From the NCBI GenBank assembly GCA_050948665.1, contig JBMNEH010000001.1, forward strand, positions 1,736,001-1,800,000: a stretch of DNA of 64,000 nt, given 5' to 3'. Below, in pieces: positions 43,957-52,425 of this stretch. This DNA comes from JBMNEH01 sp050948665 (GTDB lineage: Bacteria; Bacillota; Clostridia; Christensenellales; UMGS416). The notes beneath the pieces were generated by a model. That model was not told where the DNA came from. It did not search any database and saw only the letters and a list, made by a program, of their open reading frames with translations. The translations under genes were made by a program, and so were the position numbers. Numbering within the stretch: position 1 is the stretch's first letter; every line of letters begins with the position of its first letter.

Positions 43957-45089
43957 ATAGCTACCGGTTTCCCATCAATGAAAACAGCTTTTACCGCAGA
44001 TTCCGACCCTAAAGGACTGCCGAAGGCCAGTACAATGTCGGCGTCCTTACCCTCCTCTAAAGAACCCACACGGTCCGAGACACCAATCTGCAGCGCCGGA
44101 TTGATCGTTATGGCCTGCAGCGCCTGGAAAGAATCCATGCCATCTTTTACTGCGAGACCTGCGCAGAGAGGCAAATACTGCTGCGGGATTACAGGAGAAT
44201 CCGTTATAATAGAGACCCGGCCTCCGGCTTTTGCTAGAATACCAGGCGTCGCAAAGGTTTTATTCCGCAACTCGAACTTGCTTGCATGGGTCAAAGAGGG
44301 ACCAACTGCCAGAGGATATCCAGCTGATACCACTTTCTCCGGCGCCAAATGGCCTTCTGTACAATGCTCAAGGGTAAGTTTCACACCGAACTCATTGGCG
44401 ATACGAATGGCAGTGAAGATATCATCCAACCTGTGGGCATGCGCTTTAAGGGGAATTTCCCCTCGAATCACAGGCAGCATAGCCTCCAGTTTGATATCAT
44501 AGTCCGGGGCTTTCACCAGGAGTTCATTCTGTTTTTTACCATACTCCTTCGCCTTAAAAAGCAGTTCGCGAAGCTTGGCCGCTGTCGACATACGGGAAGT
44601 TATGCTTTTATCCCGATAGCAACGTTTCGGATTTTCACCGAAAGCCACCTTCATGGCTGCCGGAAACTTTACCACCATATCATCTACCCGATCGCCAATG
44701 GTTTTGATTACCGCGAACATACCCCCCACCACATTGGAACTTCCGGGACCGGTGCACACGGTTGTGACGCCCGCCCGTGCCGCCTGAAGGAAAGTGGGAT
44801 CGGTCGGCTCGATGCCGTCGATCGCGCGAAGATGGGGCGTCATGGCATCCGTATACTCGTTATAATCCTGCCCCTCGTAACCTATACCGTAACCGTCAAG
44901 ACCAATATGGCAATGCGCTTCTACAAAGCCGGGATACACGTCCAGCCCGGCGGCATCCACGATCTCAGCGCCCTCCTCCTGGATATTCTGGGCGATGCGC
45001 AGAATTTTTCCATCCTTTACCAGAATATCCGCGGAAAAAGGATCAGGATGTACGGCATTGTGCAGCCTTCCGTTTTTGATAATGAGCAT
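43953..45089 (-). CDS. Amidohydrolase (imidazolonepropionase-like)
   Basis: A 378-residue metal-dependent hydrolase of the amidohydrolase superfamily. VYPGFVEAHCHIGLD gives the first metal motif, followed by a long inserted helix region (about 150-215) before LKAHAHRLDD, LEHCTEGH and ITDSPVIP, the remaining ligands. Similar proteins are annotated as imidazolonepropionase or chlorohydrolase-like, but no histidine pathway is present. It lies 50 bases after another amidohydrolase on the same strand. Ribosome binding site AAAAGGAGGTTTT. Substrate unknown. Confidence 0.85.
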   Translation of the reverse strand: MLIIKNGRLHNAVHPDPFSADILVKDGKILRIAQNIQEEGAEIVDAAGLDVYPGFVEAHCHIGLDGYGIGYEGQDYNEYTDAMTPHLRAIDGIEPTDPTFLQAARAGVTTVCTGPGSSNVVGGMFAVIKTIGDRVDDMVVKFPAAMKVAFGENPKRCYRDKSITSRMSTAAKLRELLFKAKEYGKKQNELLVKAPDYDIKLEAMLPVIRGEIPLKAHAHRLDDIFTAIRIANEFGVKLTLEHCTEGHLAPEKVVSAGYPLAVGPSLTHASKFELRNKTFATPGILAKAGGRVSIITDSPVIPQQYLPLCAGLAVKDGMDSFQALQAITINPALQIGVSDRVGSLEEGKDADIVLAFGSPLGSESAVKAVFIDGKPVAI

Positions 45090-45139
45090 GGGTGAAAACC
45101 TCCTTTTATTTTAACTGTACTAAATTGCGGCATAAAAAA

Positions 45140-45928
45140 CTACAAGCCCAAAAGCTTCGCGCCATTGTCCCATAGTATGGCATTTTGCTCCGATTCTGTA
45201 AGGGGCAGCCGATAAAAACGCTCCAGCTCCCCGGGCAACGTCCACATGGGATAATCTGTACCGAACAGCGTTTTCTCCGGTCCGTGCAGCCTTATCATAT
45301 CCGCAGCCTCCTCCGGTTCCAAAGCAAACAGAGAACTGGAAGTATCGATATACAAATCCCTTCCCAGCAGGTATTTTTTTGCTTCCAACCACTGACTGTA
45401 ACCCCCGAAATGAGCGGCTATCAACCGCAGACCCGGCACAGCGTCCATAACTCTAGCCATCCGGAGCGGAGAAGAATAATCATATCGGCTGTCTCCGGTA
45501 TGCACCAGCACCGGCAATTGCCCGGCCAACAGACGGAACATTTTCATCGCACGTGGTTCATCCAATTGAAACTGCTGAAAATCCGGATGAACCTTGATCC
45601 CTTTCATACCGGACGACAGAGCCAGCTCGATCTCCTCTTCCATTTGATCCATATACGGATGAAGGGTGGCAAAACCGATCAACTCAGGGTGAGACCCGGT
45701 TTCTTCCCATATGAACCGGTTGATAGACGCCACCTGTGCCGGTGTAGTAGCTACTGAGTGAACAACAAACCGAGTCACACCGGATATTCTTCCCTCCCGC
45801 AACAGCTCCGTAGCCGAACCGTCGGCATACATCTCCAGTTCATAAAACCTGCCGATAGCTTCGACTGCTTTACATGCGATTTTCTCCGGGAAGATATGCG
45901 CATGTACATCAAGTATCTTTCTGTCCAT
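45140..45928 (-). CDS. Amidohydrolase 2 family TIM-barrel protein
   Basis: A 262-residue enzyme of the amidohydrolase-2 (ACMSD-like) family, hydrolase or decarboxylase. ILDVHAHIFPEK near the start holds the HxH metal motif; KVHPDFQ, LIAAHFGG and FGTDYPMW supply further ligands. Start at 45928 behind TTGGAGGTGC; the preceding in-frame codons form the ribosome binding site. It precedes the second amidohydrolase and they probably share a promoter. Function not defined. Confidence 0.88.
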   Translation of the reverse strand: MDRKILDVHAHIFPEKIACKAVEAIGRFYELEMYADGSATELLREGRISGVTRFVVHSVATTPAQVASINRFIWEETGSHPELIGFATLHPYMDQMEEEIELALSSGMKGIKVHPDFQQFQLDEPRAMKMFRLLAGQLPVLVHTGDSRYDYSSPLRMARVMDAVPGLRLIAAHFGGYSQWLEAKKYLLGRDLYIDTSSSLFALEPEEAADMIRLHGPEKTLFGTDYPMWTLPGELERFYRLPLTESEQNAILWDNGAKLLGL

Positions 45929-45944
45929 ATGCACCTCCAAAGTG

Positions 45945-45972
45945 AGGATACTCCATTTTTTCCTTATGTCAA
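45945..45972 (-). promoter_or_regulatory. Promoter of the amidohydrolase pair
   Basis: On the minus strand TTGACA (45967-45972), 16-base spacer, TATCCT (45945-45950). Confidence 0.65.
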
Positions 45973-46039
45973 GAACTTCTATCCTGTTTTGAAGAAGCCC
46001 TTAAGCCTCTTTTTCATTTTTGTTTTCGATGTTATAATG

Positions 46040-46243
46040 TTATATTATATAAACAGTCGAAGTTTAGGCATTCAGAGGCTGCTAAAGCATAACTATGTGT
46101 TTAATGGGATGAGTCTACAAGGATTTCGCTGGCTTTGGTACAGGAAAAAGGGGCTATCGGCTTTCTCTAATATTGCTATGACCTTCTACCGAGTTTCTCA
46201 TAATCTTACCCGAGTAAAACTGAATCAATATACCTATGAATGA
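46040..46243 (+). pseudogene. Truncated transposase-like C-terminus (probable relic)
   Basis: The last ~67 codons of an open stretch, ending at 46243, read like the tail of a DDE transposase: LLKHNYVFNGMSLQGF followed by a conserved-looking end HNLTRVKLN. The pattern LK...F....(L/M)xxG...HNLxR is usual for IS1182/IS5-type transposases. The catalytic part is missing and no terminal repeats were seen. The region up to 46281 contains nothing else. Confidence 0.4.
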
Positions 46244-46281
46244 TGGAAAGCGCACTATAGCCGCAAAGAAAGGAGTAATAC

Positions 46282-46836
46282 ATGAAAGTAATTGCAGTTA
46301 TCGGCAGTCCCCGGCCTCAGGGGAACTCCACCGCCCTGGCTCATGCCTTTTTGAAAGGCGCGGAAGCGGCAGGACATCAAACCGTGGTCTATGACTTAAA
46401 TACCCTTACGGTAAAGGGATGTCAGGGATGCCGTACCTGCAAGGAAAAAGGATGTGACTGTATCCTGCAGGATGACCTGGTTCCCTATTGGCACGATTTG
46501 CATGAGGCAGGCGCCCTTGTCGTCAGCGCGCCAAATTATGCCGGGCAGGTTTGTGGCCCGATGGTCACGTATATGAACCGTCATTATTGCCTTCTTGACA
46601 AAGACTGGCGTTCACGACTCCGGCCCGGTAAAAAGGTATTGGGTATCTTCTCCCAAGGCAATGCAAACAGAAAAGTCTACCTCAATCATTACCAATGGTA
46701 TATGCACGATTTTCAAAACCGGGATATGACGCTTCTGGACATACTGGTTCATACGAGTGAAGACTCGGTGGCTCCTGACAGTCCTCTGGCTGTCCACGCT
46801 TACCGTCTGGGTCTGGAATTGCAAACCCTTCCTTAA
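46282..46836 (+). CDS. Flavodoxin-like NAD(P)H-dependent oxidoreductase
   Basis: A 184-residue FMN-binding protein of the NADPH-dependent FMN reductase/iron-sulfur flavoprotein type. IAVIGSPRPQGNSTALAHAF is the FMN phosphate loop; GCQGCRTCKEKGCDC is a cysteine cluster (CxxC, then two more Cys) that in iron-sulfur flavoproteins binds [4Fe-4S]; APNYAGQVCGPMVTYMNR is the isoalloxazine site. Cytoplasmic redox role. Ribosome binding site AAAGGAG. Single gene. Confidence 0.9.
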   Translation: MKVIAVIGSPRPQGNSTALAHAFLKGAEAAGHQTVVYDLNTLTVKGCQGCRTCKEKGCDCILQDDLVPYWHDLHEAGALVVSAPNYAGQVCGPMVTYMNRHYCLLDKDWRSRLRPGKKVLGIFSQGNANRKVYLNHYQWYMHDFQNRDMTLLDILVHTSEDSVAPDSPLAVHAYRLGLELQTLP

Positions 46837-46854
46837 ATGAAGCGCAATGCAGGC

Positions 46855-46883
46855 TTGCCTCATTCTGTGACATCTGTTATAAT
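46855..46883 (+). promoter_or_regulatory. Promoter of lipoprotein gene
   Basis: TTGCCT (46855-46860), 17-base spacer, TATAAT (46878-46883), 30 bases before the start. Confidence 0.7.
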
Positions 46884-46912
46884 AACCGCAGGTTATTTGG
46901 AGGAGTGGTCTT

Positions 46913-47278
46913 ATGCAAAAGAAAAGGATTTATTCTCTTCTCGCAGCACTGCTGGTACTGGTTCTGCTCTCCGGCTGTACATACAGCAGCGTGCTCTATG
47001 GTCCCTGGGTCATCATGAAAACGACGAACCTTAAAAATGGCCTGGAATCAGATCCGCCTTTAGCAGTAACCTTTGATATCCGAGAAAACGGCGAAGTGTA
47101 CATGCTGGGGAATCTCTTCGGTACCTATACCCGAAAAGGTGATACTTTTACATTTGAATATACCAATTATGAAGGTAGCGTTTCAGGCGGTTGGGAACTG
47201 AGCGGTAGCCAACTTCTGATATATTTAGATGATGAACCTATGATGTACACTTTTGAGAGACCGAAGGCTACTTCCTAA
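46913..47278 (+). CDS. Small lipoprotein, unknown function
   Basis: A 121-residue protein with a lipoprotein signal (LLAALLVLVLLSGC, lipobox Cys22). The mature ~100 residues look like a small beta-rich domain: alternating strands such as VTFDIRENGEVYMLGNLFG and GDTFTFEYTNYEG. The pattern (a GPW...TFxxxGxV start) resembles lipocalin-like or DUF-type lipoproteins but no family is certain. Its stop overlaps the next (decayed) gene by one base. Confidence 0.75.
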   Translation: MQKKRIYSLLAALLVLVLLSGCTYSSVLYGPWVIMKTTNLKNGLESDPPLAVTFDIRENGEVYMLGNLFGTYTRKGDTFTFEYTNYEGSVSGGWELSGSQLLIYLDDEPMMYTFERPKATS

Positions 47279-48297
47279 TGCAATATGTAATGGCAGTAAG
47301 ACCCTCTCACAACCGTGTCTATACAGGACAGGCTGTTAAGCTGGCTATAGCTGAGCTTGACAGCCTCAATATTTCCCTCGGAGGAAGATTGCAGCACATT
47401 TCTCCCGCCGTCCTGGGTGGTGCTGATGCTGTGACCTGGGAGCAGAAATTTCCGATGGACAACGAGGAAATGCGCTGGCTGCAGCGACTGTCATCTGCCT
47501 ATCTGTGCTTCCGGAAAGAGGGTAAAGCGCTTTATCCTCTATCTCTGCAGTTCATTTCCCCGCTGCAGGAAGATTTGGTATCCATACCCAAGTATGTCGG
47601 ACGCACCAACGAGCAGTTCACCCGTCTGATGGTGAATTGCGGTTTGCTGGCGTCAGACTTCTGGCAGCTGACTCCTGATGAAGTGCTGCTGCTTGACCCA
47701 GTCTGCGGTCGGGGCACAACGTTGCTTGAGGGTCTTGTACAGGGGCATTCCGTAGCCGGCATAGAAACCGATAAAAAGGATGTGGAGTGGCTACGGTAGT
47801 ATATGAAGCGGTACCTGCAGGAGCACCGGTGGAAACACACGGTCAGGGAGGAGAATATTCCGGGATCGCAGGGTACCATCGGCCGCCGCTATACCTTCCA
47901 TATGTCACCCGACAAAGAAAGTTTCAGAAATGCACCGGTGTGTATGGATTTCATCCGGGGTGATACTCTTTTAACCAGCCGCTACTTTAAACCCGATACC
48001 TTCCACCTGTTGGCTGCGGATTTGCCTTATGACGTCCAGCATGGTTCCACGGTGAATGGCCGTTTGGCGCCCAAGCCGGAGGAACTGCTCAAAGATGCCC
48101 TCCCCGGCTGGAAGCGCGTACTCAAAACTGGTGGCGGCCTCGCGATAACTTGAAATGAAAAGCGATGCCCACGGAATCGTATGGAGCGGCTGGTATCTCT
48201 GGAGGGACTTGATGTCTACGAACCTCCAAAGGAGGGTTTTTCACACACAGTGGATACCTCCATCACCCGGAATTTACTGATTGCGGTAAAGCGATAA
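47278..48297 (+). pseudogene. SAM-dependent methyltransferase (TRM11-like), disrupted by two in-frame stops
   Basis: One 339-codon frame is interrupted by TAG (47797-47799) and TGA (48151-48153), but coding-like sequence continues in the same frame after both. Before the first stop, LLLDPVCGRGTTLLEGLVQG is a SAM-binding motif I; after it, LLAADLPYDVQHG resembles the (N/D)PPY-type catalytic motif with DLPY; the tail is NLLIAVKR. The intact protein would be a Trm11/THUMP-less N2-guanine or DNA methyltransferase-like enzyme of about 340 residues. Both stops could come from single transitions (CAG to TAG, TGG to TGA), consistent with recent decay. Stop-codon readthrough is less likely but not excluded. 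Confidence 0.75.
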
Positions 48298-48326
48298 TAC
48301 CATTCAGCAGAGAAAGCCCTTTCCCC

Positions 48327-48354
48327 TTGCATATCCTTATGAATATGATATAAT
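48327..48354 (+). promoter_or_regulatory. Promoter of the cysES T-box unit
   Basis: TTGCAT (48327-48332), 16-base spacer, TATAAT (48349-48354). Confidence 0.65.
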
Positions 48355-48360
48355 ATACCG

Positions 48361-48592
48361 CGTAAAGGCTACGAAGCGATTAGTAGCCCCGAAGTTCCTC
48401 CGCAAAAGAGAGAGCCCGCCGCCGGCTGAAAACGGGCTTTGCGGTTTTCGGGTTGAATTGCACCGCCGATATGCCGTTCCCGGGGCAGCTTGGGGAACGC
48501 TGGACAGCGTTAACGTCATGGAGTGAGGGTTACGGCCCTAACCAGAGTGGAACCGCGAGGATTTTCCCCGTCTCTGATGAGACGGTTTTTTT
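48361..48592 (+). promoter_or_regulatory. T-box leader (tRNA-Cys) upstream of cysE-cysS
   Basis: A T-box sequence, AGAGTGGAACCGCG at 48544-48557, lies before an intrinsic terminator. A long stem-loop (Stem I) precedes it, with an AGAGAG element near 48408-48413, and the probable specifier triplet TGC (Cys) at 48459-48461 in GAATTGCA. Uncharged tRNA-Cys should pair here and prevent termination, coupling cysE and cysS to cysteine supply. Confidence 0.9.
48566..48592 (+). terminator. T-box regulated terminator
   Basis: CCGTCTC (48568-48574), loop TGAT, GAGACGG (48579-48585), then seven T. Confidence 0.9.
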
Positions 48593-48605
48593 ATTCGGAG
48601 GAAGT

Positions 48606-49271
48606 ATGATAACAGAAATCAAAGCAGTATTACATCGGGATCCGGCAGCACGGAACTGGCTGGAAGCTTTTCTGTGTTACCCCAGTGTTCATGCAATATT
48701 CTGGCAGAGGGTTTCTCATAGACTGTACCGATGGAACCTGAAGCTGTTGGCACGATGTATCAGTCAAATTGTTCGGCATTTCACCGGCATAGAGATCCAC
48801 CCCGGTGCCGTTATCGGTAGAGGATTGTTTATAGACCACGGTATGGGAGTTGTCATTGGAGAAACCTCTGAGATTGGAGATAATTGCACTCTCTATCAGG
48901 GCGTGACCCTCGGGGGAACCGGTAAAAATGTCGGAAAAAGGCACCCCACATTAGGCAATTATGTGATGGTCGGAGCGAATGCACTGGTATTAGGCCCGGT
49001 AACCCTGGGAGACTATGCGAAAATCGGCGCTGGCTCAGTTGTACTAAAGGATGTGCCTGCCGGTTCAACCGTAGTAGGGAATCCCGGGAAGGTTGTCCGA
49101 TGTAACGGTCAACCGGTCCGGAGGGATGACGCTTTCGAGCATGGAAATCTTCCCGACCCTGTTCAGACGGAAATAAAAATGCTGGAACAAATTATCGGAG
49201 AGTTGTGCCAGCGTATTATGACTTTGGAAAAAACAGACCATGAAAGGAAGGAGCCCAATGAGGATTTATAA
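48606..49271 (+). CDS. cysE: Serine O-acetyltransferase
   Basis: A 221-residue left-handed beta-helix acyltransferase, first step of cysteine synthesis (serine + acetyl-CoA). FTGIEIHPGAVIGRGLFIDHGMGVVIGET contains the hexapeptide repeats and active-site His/Asp; YQGVTLGGTG follows. It lacks the long N-terminal domain of the E. coli enzyme, the usual Firmicute form. ATG at 48606 behind CGGAGGAAGT. Controlled by the T-box and co-transcribed with cysS. Confidence 0.95.
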   Translation: MITEIKAVLHRDPAARNWLEAFLCYPSVHAIFWQRVSHRLYRWNLKLLARCISQIVRHFTGIEIHPGAVIGRGLFIDHGMGVVIGETSEIGDNCTLYQGVTLGGTGKNVGKRHPTLGNYVMVGANALVLGPVTLGDYAKIGAGSVVLKDVPAGSTVVGNPGKVVRCNGQPVRRDDAFEHGNLPDPVQTEIKMLEQIIGELCQRIMTLEKTDHERKEPNEDL

Positions 49272-50640
49272 CACAATGACACGCCGGAAGGAGGAGCTAC
49301 AACCGCAGGTACCCGGTGAGGTGCGTATTTATGCCTGTGGACCAACGGTTTACGGCTACATGCACATTGGGAATGCCCGACAGCTTGTGGTGTTTGATAC
49401 ACTACGCAGATATCTTACTTGGCGGGGATACAAGGTCACCTTTGTGCAAAACTTTACCGATGTGGATGATAAAATGATACATCAGGCCCAGGAGGATAGA
49501 ATCACCGTCAAGGAACTGGGGGATCGGTTCATACAAGAGTACAAAACAGATGCCGAATCACTTGGCGTGCTACCGGCGACTGTCCACCCCCGCGCAACGG
49601 AACATATCGGTGAGATTATCGGCTTGATCCGCAAGCTGGAAAAAAAGGGGCTTGCCTATAAAGCAGGAGATGGGGTGTATTTTGACACCCAGGCTTACCC
49701 GGCATACGGCGAGCTTTCTGGACAAAATCAGGAGGACAGATTGGCGGGAGCCCGCATTCAGGTAGATGACACAAAGAAAAACCCTATGGACTTTGCCCTT
49801 TGGAAAGATGAGAAACCCGGCGAACCCGCATGGAATTCGCCTTGGGGAAAGGGACGTCCGGGTTGGCATATTGAGTGCTCCGCAATGTCCATGAAATACC
49901 TGGGAGAAACCCTAGACATTCATGGCGGCGGGCAGGACTTGATTTTTCCCCACCATGAAAACGAAATTGCCCAGTCAGAAGGCGCAACCGGAAAACCTCT
50001 TGCCCGTTATTGGATGCACAACGGCTTTATCAATGTCAACAACGAGAAGATGAGCAAGTCCGCTGACAACTTCTTTACCGTACGGGATATCTGTAAGCAG
50101 TATGACCCGGAGGCAGTACGGTTTTTCCTTATTTCTTCCCATTACCGCAGTCCCGTGAACTTTTCTGAGGAACAGATGCAGCAGGCCCAGGCTGCTTTGA
50201 CCCGTCTCTACAATGGCCGGGATATACTGGCTTACCAAGCAATCCACGGCCCCTCAGGGGAGGATAAGGCTGCCGAACTGCTGACACAGTCCCAGGAAGC
50301 CTTCATCCGGGCAATGGACGATGACATGAACACCGCAGATGCCATTTCTGTCCTGTTTGATATGATTCGTGTCACAAACAGCTGGGTTGCAAAGGATTGC
50401 ACCAGAGAAACCGCATCCTCCGCTCTATCCGGTCTGGAAGAATTATCAGGGGTCATAGGTATGCTTACACGTGTTTTTGTGGAAAAACTGCCCCACGAGA
50501 TTCAAGTTCTGGCAGATGCTCGCGCAGCCGCGAGAAAAGCCCGTAATTGGAATGAATCCGACAGGCTGCGGGATGAGATACTGGCAAAGGGTTATTCCGT
50601 TGAGGATACAAAAGATGGGCAGAAGATTCGTTTAAAGTAG
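49258..50640 (+). CDS. cysS: Cysteinyl-tRNA synthetase
   Basis: A 460-residue class I synthetase. ACGPTVYGYMHIGNAR (HIGN at 36-39) and KMSKS (about 264-268) are the ATP-binding signatures; zinc ligands include Cys27 and GWHIECSAM / HHENEIAQSE. ATG 49258 follows AAGGAAGGAG and overlaps the end of cysE by 14 bases, so the two are coupled. Its product charges tRNA-Cys, the T-box effector. Confidence 0.97.
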   Translation: MRIYNTMTRRKEELQPQVPGEVRIYACGPTVYGYMHIGNARQLVVFDTLRRYLTWRGYKVTFVQNFTDVDDKMIHQAQEDRITVKELGDRFIQEYKTDAESLGVLPATVHPRATEHIGEIIGLIRKLEKKGLAYKAGDGVYFDTQAYPAYGELSGQNQEDRLAGARIQVDDTKKNPMDFALWKDEKPGEPAWNSPWGKGRPGWHIECSAMSMKYLGETLDIHGGGQDLIFPHHENEIAQSEGATGKPLARYWMHNGFINVNNEKMSKSADNFFTVRDICKQYDPEAVRFFLISSHYRSPVNFSEEQMQQAQAALTRLYNGRDILAYQAIHGPSGEDKAAELLTQSQEAFIRAMDDDMNTADAISVLFDMIRVTNSWVAKDCTRETASSALSGLEELSGVIGMLTRVFVEKLPHEIQVLADARAAARKARNWNESDRLRDEILAKGYSVEDTKDGQKIRLK

Positions 50641-50649
50641 GAGGTACGT

Positions 50650-52377
50650 ATGCTGAAGGAAATTTCCTCTGCAAATATAAAGCTTCATTCCGGATTTTGG
50701 TTGGACAGACTGACACAGATGGCAAAAGTAACCGCTCCCCTGTGTCTGGATCGCTGTGAGGAAACCGGCCGACTCAGTAACTTCCGACGCGCCGCAGGTT
50801 GGGAAAAGGGGCCATTCCAAGGTTTATACTACAATGATTCCGATGTGTACAAGGTTCTGGAAGGCATTGCCTACATATTGATACAACGCCCGGATCCTGT
50901 GCTGGAAGCAAGAGGGCAGGCAGTGATAGATTCCATTATCGCTGCTGCTGAACCTGACGGTTATATATTCACAAGCTATACTCTGGGTGATACGCCGGAG
51001 CGTTGGCAGGATATGCGCCGGCACGAAGCCTACTGTCTGGGGCATATGGTGGAAGGGGCTGTCGCCTGGAGCCGGGCAACCGGCAGGAATACCTGGCTGG
51101 AGATGGCGGAAAGGGCCGTCCGGCAAATGATGGAGACCCTTGGTCCCGACAAAGCCCCTTGGGTCACAGGACATGAAGAACTGGAATTGGCATTGGTAAA
51201 ACTCAGCCGGTATACCGGTAAAAGGTGTTACCTGGATTATGCGCTTTGGCTGCTGGAGCAGAGAGGGCGCGGATATTTCTCTTATCCTGGTAAGGAGGAC
51301 ACCTTATTCCGTCCCTCATACCACCAGGATGATATACCGGTTCGGGAACTCAGCCGGGTTACAGGTCATGCGGTACGGGCGATGTATTTGTATTGCGGTA
51401 TGGCGGACGTTGCAGGGGAAACAGGAGATACCGCCATGTTCTCCGCGCTGAATCGGCTATGGAATCATGTTGTTCCCGCCAATTTGTACATCACCGGAGG
51501 GATCGGTCAGGAAGCCGCCCACGAGGGTTTCACGGAGGACTGGTCCCTGCCCAATCTGACCGCTTATTGTGAAACCTGCGCAGCCATCGGCATGGCACTG
51601 TGGAACCAGCGTATGTACCAGGCTACAGGACACGCAAAGTACGCCGATCTTGTGGAGAGGGAGCTGTTCAACGGCGCGCTCGCCGGTATTTCCCGGAAGG
51701 GAGACCGCTTCTTCTATGTGAATCCTCTGTCTTCGGTGGGAAATCATCACCGCTCGGAATGGTTCGGCACTTCTTGCTGCCCCACCAACCTCATCCGTTT
51801 TTTGCCTTCCGTCAGCGGATATACCGCCGTTCTGCGGGAAGAAGCATTGGAGATTGCGCAATACACCAGCTGTGCGATACAAGCCGGCGGGTATTCTGCA
51901 GAAGTGACTGCAACCTATCCATATGAAGGCAAGATCGACATCCGTATTGTTGATTGCCCTGCGAACGCCCGACTGCGGCTGCGTATCCCCGGATGGTGCA
52001 GCAGCTGGGTCTGCAGTCGAACAGACAGCGTCTGTGCAGAGAATTTTCTTTCTCTCCCGGTCAGCCGCGGTGAGTCAATTACGCTGAATTTCTCTATGCC
52101 TCCCGTGATAAGGCAGGCCGATCCCCGTATACGGGAGACTGCCGGACGCGTCGCAGTAACGAGAGGTCCCCTTGTTTACTGCGCCGAAGAAACAGACAAT
52201 CCGGGCTTTATCCGAGAATATTTCCATTGTGAATGCGATCTGCCAAAGGACGCCCCCGTTCTTAGAAAAGATGCTGACGGAATCACCCGCATCCTCTTTG
52301 GGAAGCGTGTACTATCCCCTTACTACGATTGGGATAACCGGCAGCCTGGTGCTATGGCGGTTTGGCTGAAAAGCTGA
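50650..52377 (+). CDS. GH127 beta-L-arabinofuranosidase (DUF1680)
   Basis: A 575-residue (alpha/alpha)6-barrel glycosidase of the GH127 family. CETC (about 306-309, AYCETCAAIG) and CC (GTSCCPTN, about 376-377) provide the Zn-binding cysteines and catalytic Cys known from HypBA1. No signal peptide, so it acts in the cytoplasm on imported plant oligosaccharides. It begins 9 bases after cysS with GGAGG, so it may be read from the T-box unit. Convergent with a Gfo/Idh/MocA oxidoreductase. Confidence 0.9.
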   Translation: MLKEISSANIKLHSGFWLDRLTQMAKVTAPLCLDRCEETGRLSNFRRAAGWEKGPFQGLYYNDSDVYKVLEGIAYILIQRPDPVLEARGQAVIDSIIAAAEPDGYIFTSYTLGDTPERWQDMRRHEAYCLGHMVEGAVAWSRATGRNTWLEMAERAVRQMMETLGPDKAPWVTGHEELELALVKLSRYTGKRCYLDYALWLLEQRGRGYFSYPGKEDTLFRPSYHQDDIPVRELSRVTGHAVRAMYLYCGMADVAGETGDTAMFSALNRLWNHVVPANLYITGGIGQEAAHEGFTEDWSLPNLTAYCETCAAIGMALWNQRMYQATGHAKYADLVERELFNGALAGISRKGDRFFYVNPLSSVGNHHRSEWFGTSCCPTNLIRFLPSVSGYTAVLREEALEIAQYTSCAIQAGGYSAEVTATYPYEGKIDIRIVDCPANARLRLRIPGWCSSWVCSRTDSVCAENFLSLPVSRGESITLNFSMPPVIRQADPRIRETAGRVAVTRGPLVYCAEETDNPGFIREYFHCECDLPKDAPVLRKDADGITRILFGKRVLSPYYDWDNRQPGAMAVWLKS

Positions 52378-52414
52378 TAATAACAGCGTCCCCCTAGGGG
52401 GACGCTGTTATTAT
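52377..52414. terminator. 38-bp perfect palindrome, bidirectional terminator candidate
   Basis: A 19+19 base perfect palindrome centred on CCCCTAGGGG, just after GH127 and close to the end of the convergent oxidoreductase. AT-rich ends but no long U-run; it probably ends both transcripts. Confidence 0.6.
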
Positions 52415-52425
52415 GAAGAAATCTA

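Noticed and set aside
45758..46243. A full-length 161-residue plus-strand gene ending at 46243
   Set aside because: Its first half runs antisense through the amidohydrolase start and promoter; only the last third looks coding, so it is reported as a relic.
47803..48153. A separate 116-residue gene downstream of the methyltransferase frame
   Set aside because: It lies in exactly the same frame after the TAG and supplies the missing catalytic half, so it is part of one broken gene.
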